Below, one piece after another: positions 5,805-6,542 of a stretch of DNA of 6,542 bases. The DNA is from Actinomycetes bacterium (GTDB lineage: Bacteria; Actinomycetota; Acidimicrobiia; Acidimicrobiales; Ilumatobacteraceae). The DNA lies in the NCBI GenBank assembly GCA_023417265.1, contig JAEZFY010000077.1, forward strand, positions 1-6,542, in the 5' to 3' direction. The stretch's first letter is position 1, and each line of letters begins with the position of its first letter. The position numbers and the translations under genes are program-made. The notes under the pieces were generated by a model, which did not search any database, was not told the DNA's origin, and saw nothing but the letters and a program-made list of their open reading frames with translations.

Positions 5805-6542
5805 GCCGGCGGTTGGTGCTCGGCATCGACTCGTCGACCCAGTCGACCAAGGCCGAAGCGCGCGACCTCGCCACCGGCGAGATCGTCGCCAGCGCGGCGG
5901 CCAAGCACCCGCCGACCACGCCTCCCGTGTCCGAGCAGGACCCGCGGGCGTGGTGGGATGCGCTCGTCGCCGCGGTCGCCGAACTCGGTGACGCCCGCGG
6001 CGACGTGGTCGCTCTGTCGGTCGCCGGCCAGCAGCACGGGCTCGTGCTGCTCGACGCCTACGACGAACCGGTGCGTCCGGCCAAGCTGTGGAACGACACC
6101 ACCTCGGCGCCGCAGACCGACCGGCTCGTCGCCGAACTCGGCGCCGCGCGCTGGGCGGAGCTGACCGGCAGCGTGCCGGTCCCCTCGTTCACGGTCACCA
6201 AGCTGGCGTGGGTCGCCGAGCACGAACCCGATCTCCTGGCGCAGGCCACCCGGGTGATGCTGCCCCACGACTACCTGACCTGGCGCCTCACCGGGAACCA
6301 TGTCACCGACCGCGGCGACGCCTCCGGCACCGGCTGGTTCGACCCCGTCGGCAACCGTCACCTGCCGGAACTGGTCGAGCTGGCGAGCGCCGGCTGGTCG
6401 GGCGCGCTCCCCGACGTGCTGGCGCCCACCGATGCCGCGGGCCCGCTCGCTGCCTCCGCCGCCGGTGCGCTCGGACTCCCAGCCGGTATCCCGGTCGGGC
6501 CGGGCACCGGCGACAACGCCGCCGCCGCGCTCGGCCTCGGCC
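5801..6542 (+). CDS. xylB: Xylulokinase, N-terminal half (cut by window end)
   Basis: This FGGY-family sugar kinase phosphorylates D-xylulose with ATP to D-xylulose 5-phosphate, feeding the pentose phosphate pathway. The frame is open from GTG 5801 to the window edge: 247 codons of a protein normally about 480-500 residues long. Visible features are the N-terminal nucleotide-phosphate motif LGIDSSTQSTK at 7-17, EQDPRAWWDAL at 45-55, the substrate-contact motif GQQHG at 76-80, LWNDT at 96-100, LPHDYLTWRLTG at 154-165, DASGTG at 173-178, and GTGDNAAAALGLG at 235-247, with D238 at the position of the catalytic aspartate (E. coli D233). SSTQS, QQHG and SVPVPSFTVTKL are characteristic of actinobacterial XylB. 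The gene starts 43 bases after xylA, so the two are almost certainly cotranscribed. The C-terminal ATP-binding domain lies outside the window. Confidence 0.95.
   Translation, partial: MSRRLVLGIDSSTQSTKAEARDLATGEIVASAAAKHPPTTPPVSEQDPRAWWDALVAAVAELGDARGDVVALSVAGQQHGLVLLDAYDEPVRPAKLWNDTTSAPQTDRLVAELGAARWAELTGSVPVPSFTVTKLAWVAEHEPDLLAQATRVMLPHDYLTWRLTGNHVTDRGDASGTGWFDPVGNRHLPELVELASAGWSGALPDVLAPTDAAGPLAASAAGALGLPAGIPVGPGTGDNAAAALGLG

Noticed and set aside
2431..5919. A very long open frame (1162 codons) on the minus strand across the GH3, xylA and xylB genes
   Set aside because: Its translation is low-complexity and rich in Arg, Gly, His, Val and Glu with no recognisable domain, and it runs opposite three well-identified genes. 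Long antisense frames are expected where plus-strand codons nearly all end in G or C.
1957..6300. A 14-base repeat, CTCACCGGGAACCA, before the GH3 start and inside xylB (RLTGNH)
   Set aside because: The second copy encodes conserved xylulokinase residues, and a match of this length is plausible by chance in such GC-biased sequence. No symmetry or mobile-element feature accompanies it.
5738..6361. A 207-codon minus-strand frame opposite xylB
   Set aside because: It lies wholly opposite conserved xylulokinase motifs and has a compositionally biased translation, so it is a shadow frame.

Overview
The window is a single-direction (+ strand) sugar-catabolic cluster from a high-GC bacterium. Codons end almost uniformly in G or C, and the xylulokinase has the form seen in Actinobacteria. 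An actinobacterium is therefore the most likely source; an acidimicrobial (Ilumatobacter-like) lineage is only an impression and cannot be proven from 6.5 kb.

Layout, left to right: (i) the last codons of a probable upstream gene, whose TGA overlaps the next start as ATGA (about 1-46); (ii) a 632-residue CUT1-type sugar ABC permease in which the MalF-like and MalG-like subunits are fused into one polypeptide (43-1941); (iii) a 797-residue glycoside hydrolase family 3 enzyme without a signal peptide, best read as an intracellular beta-xylosidase (or beta-glucosidase) (1972-4365); (iv) a short, strikingly AT-rich intergenic island carrying an imperfect dyad that resembles a XylR-type operator (4363-4389); (v) xylose isomerase xylA of the long class II type (4426-5757); (vi) a G-rich 43-base gap spanned by a 16-codon mini-ORF that overlaps both the xylA stop and the xylB start; (vii) the N-terminal half of xylulokinase xylB, cut by the window edge (5801-6542). 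There is no stretch over 300 bases without a gene, and no RNA gene, mobile element, CRISPR array or clear terminator was seen.

The genes make one coherent route. A binding-protein-dependent transporter imports short xylo-oligosaccharides such as xylobiose, cytoplasmic GH3 enzyme releases xylose, XylA converts it to xylulose and XylB phosphorylates it to xylulose 5-phosphate for the pentose phosphate pathway. This resembles the bxlEFG-bxlA arrangement known in Streptomyces, extended with xylAB. No transport ATPase is visible, as is usual for actinobacterial CUT1 systems that share an MsiK-type ATPase.

The enzymes themselves are well-known families. The points worth a second look are the permease fusion with its predicted transmembrane-hairpin linker, the AT-rich operator candidate, the stop/start bridging mini-ORF between xylA and xylB, and the pairing of a class II xylose isomerase with an actinobacterial-type xylulokinase. 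I do not see evidence of a wholly new biological system.
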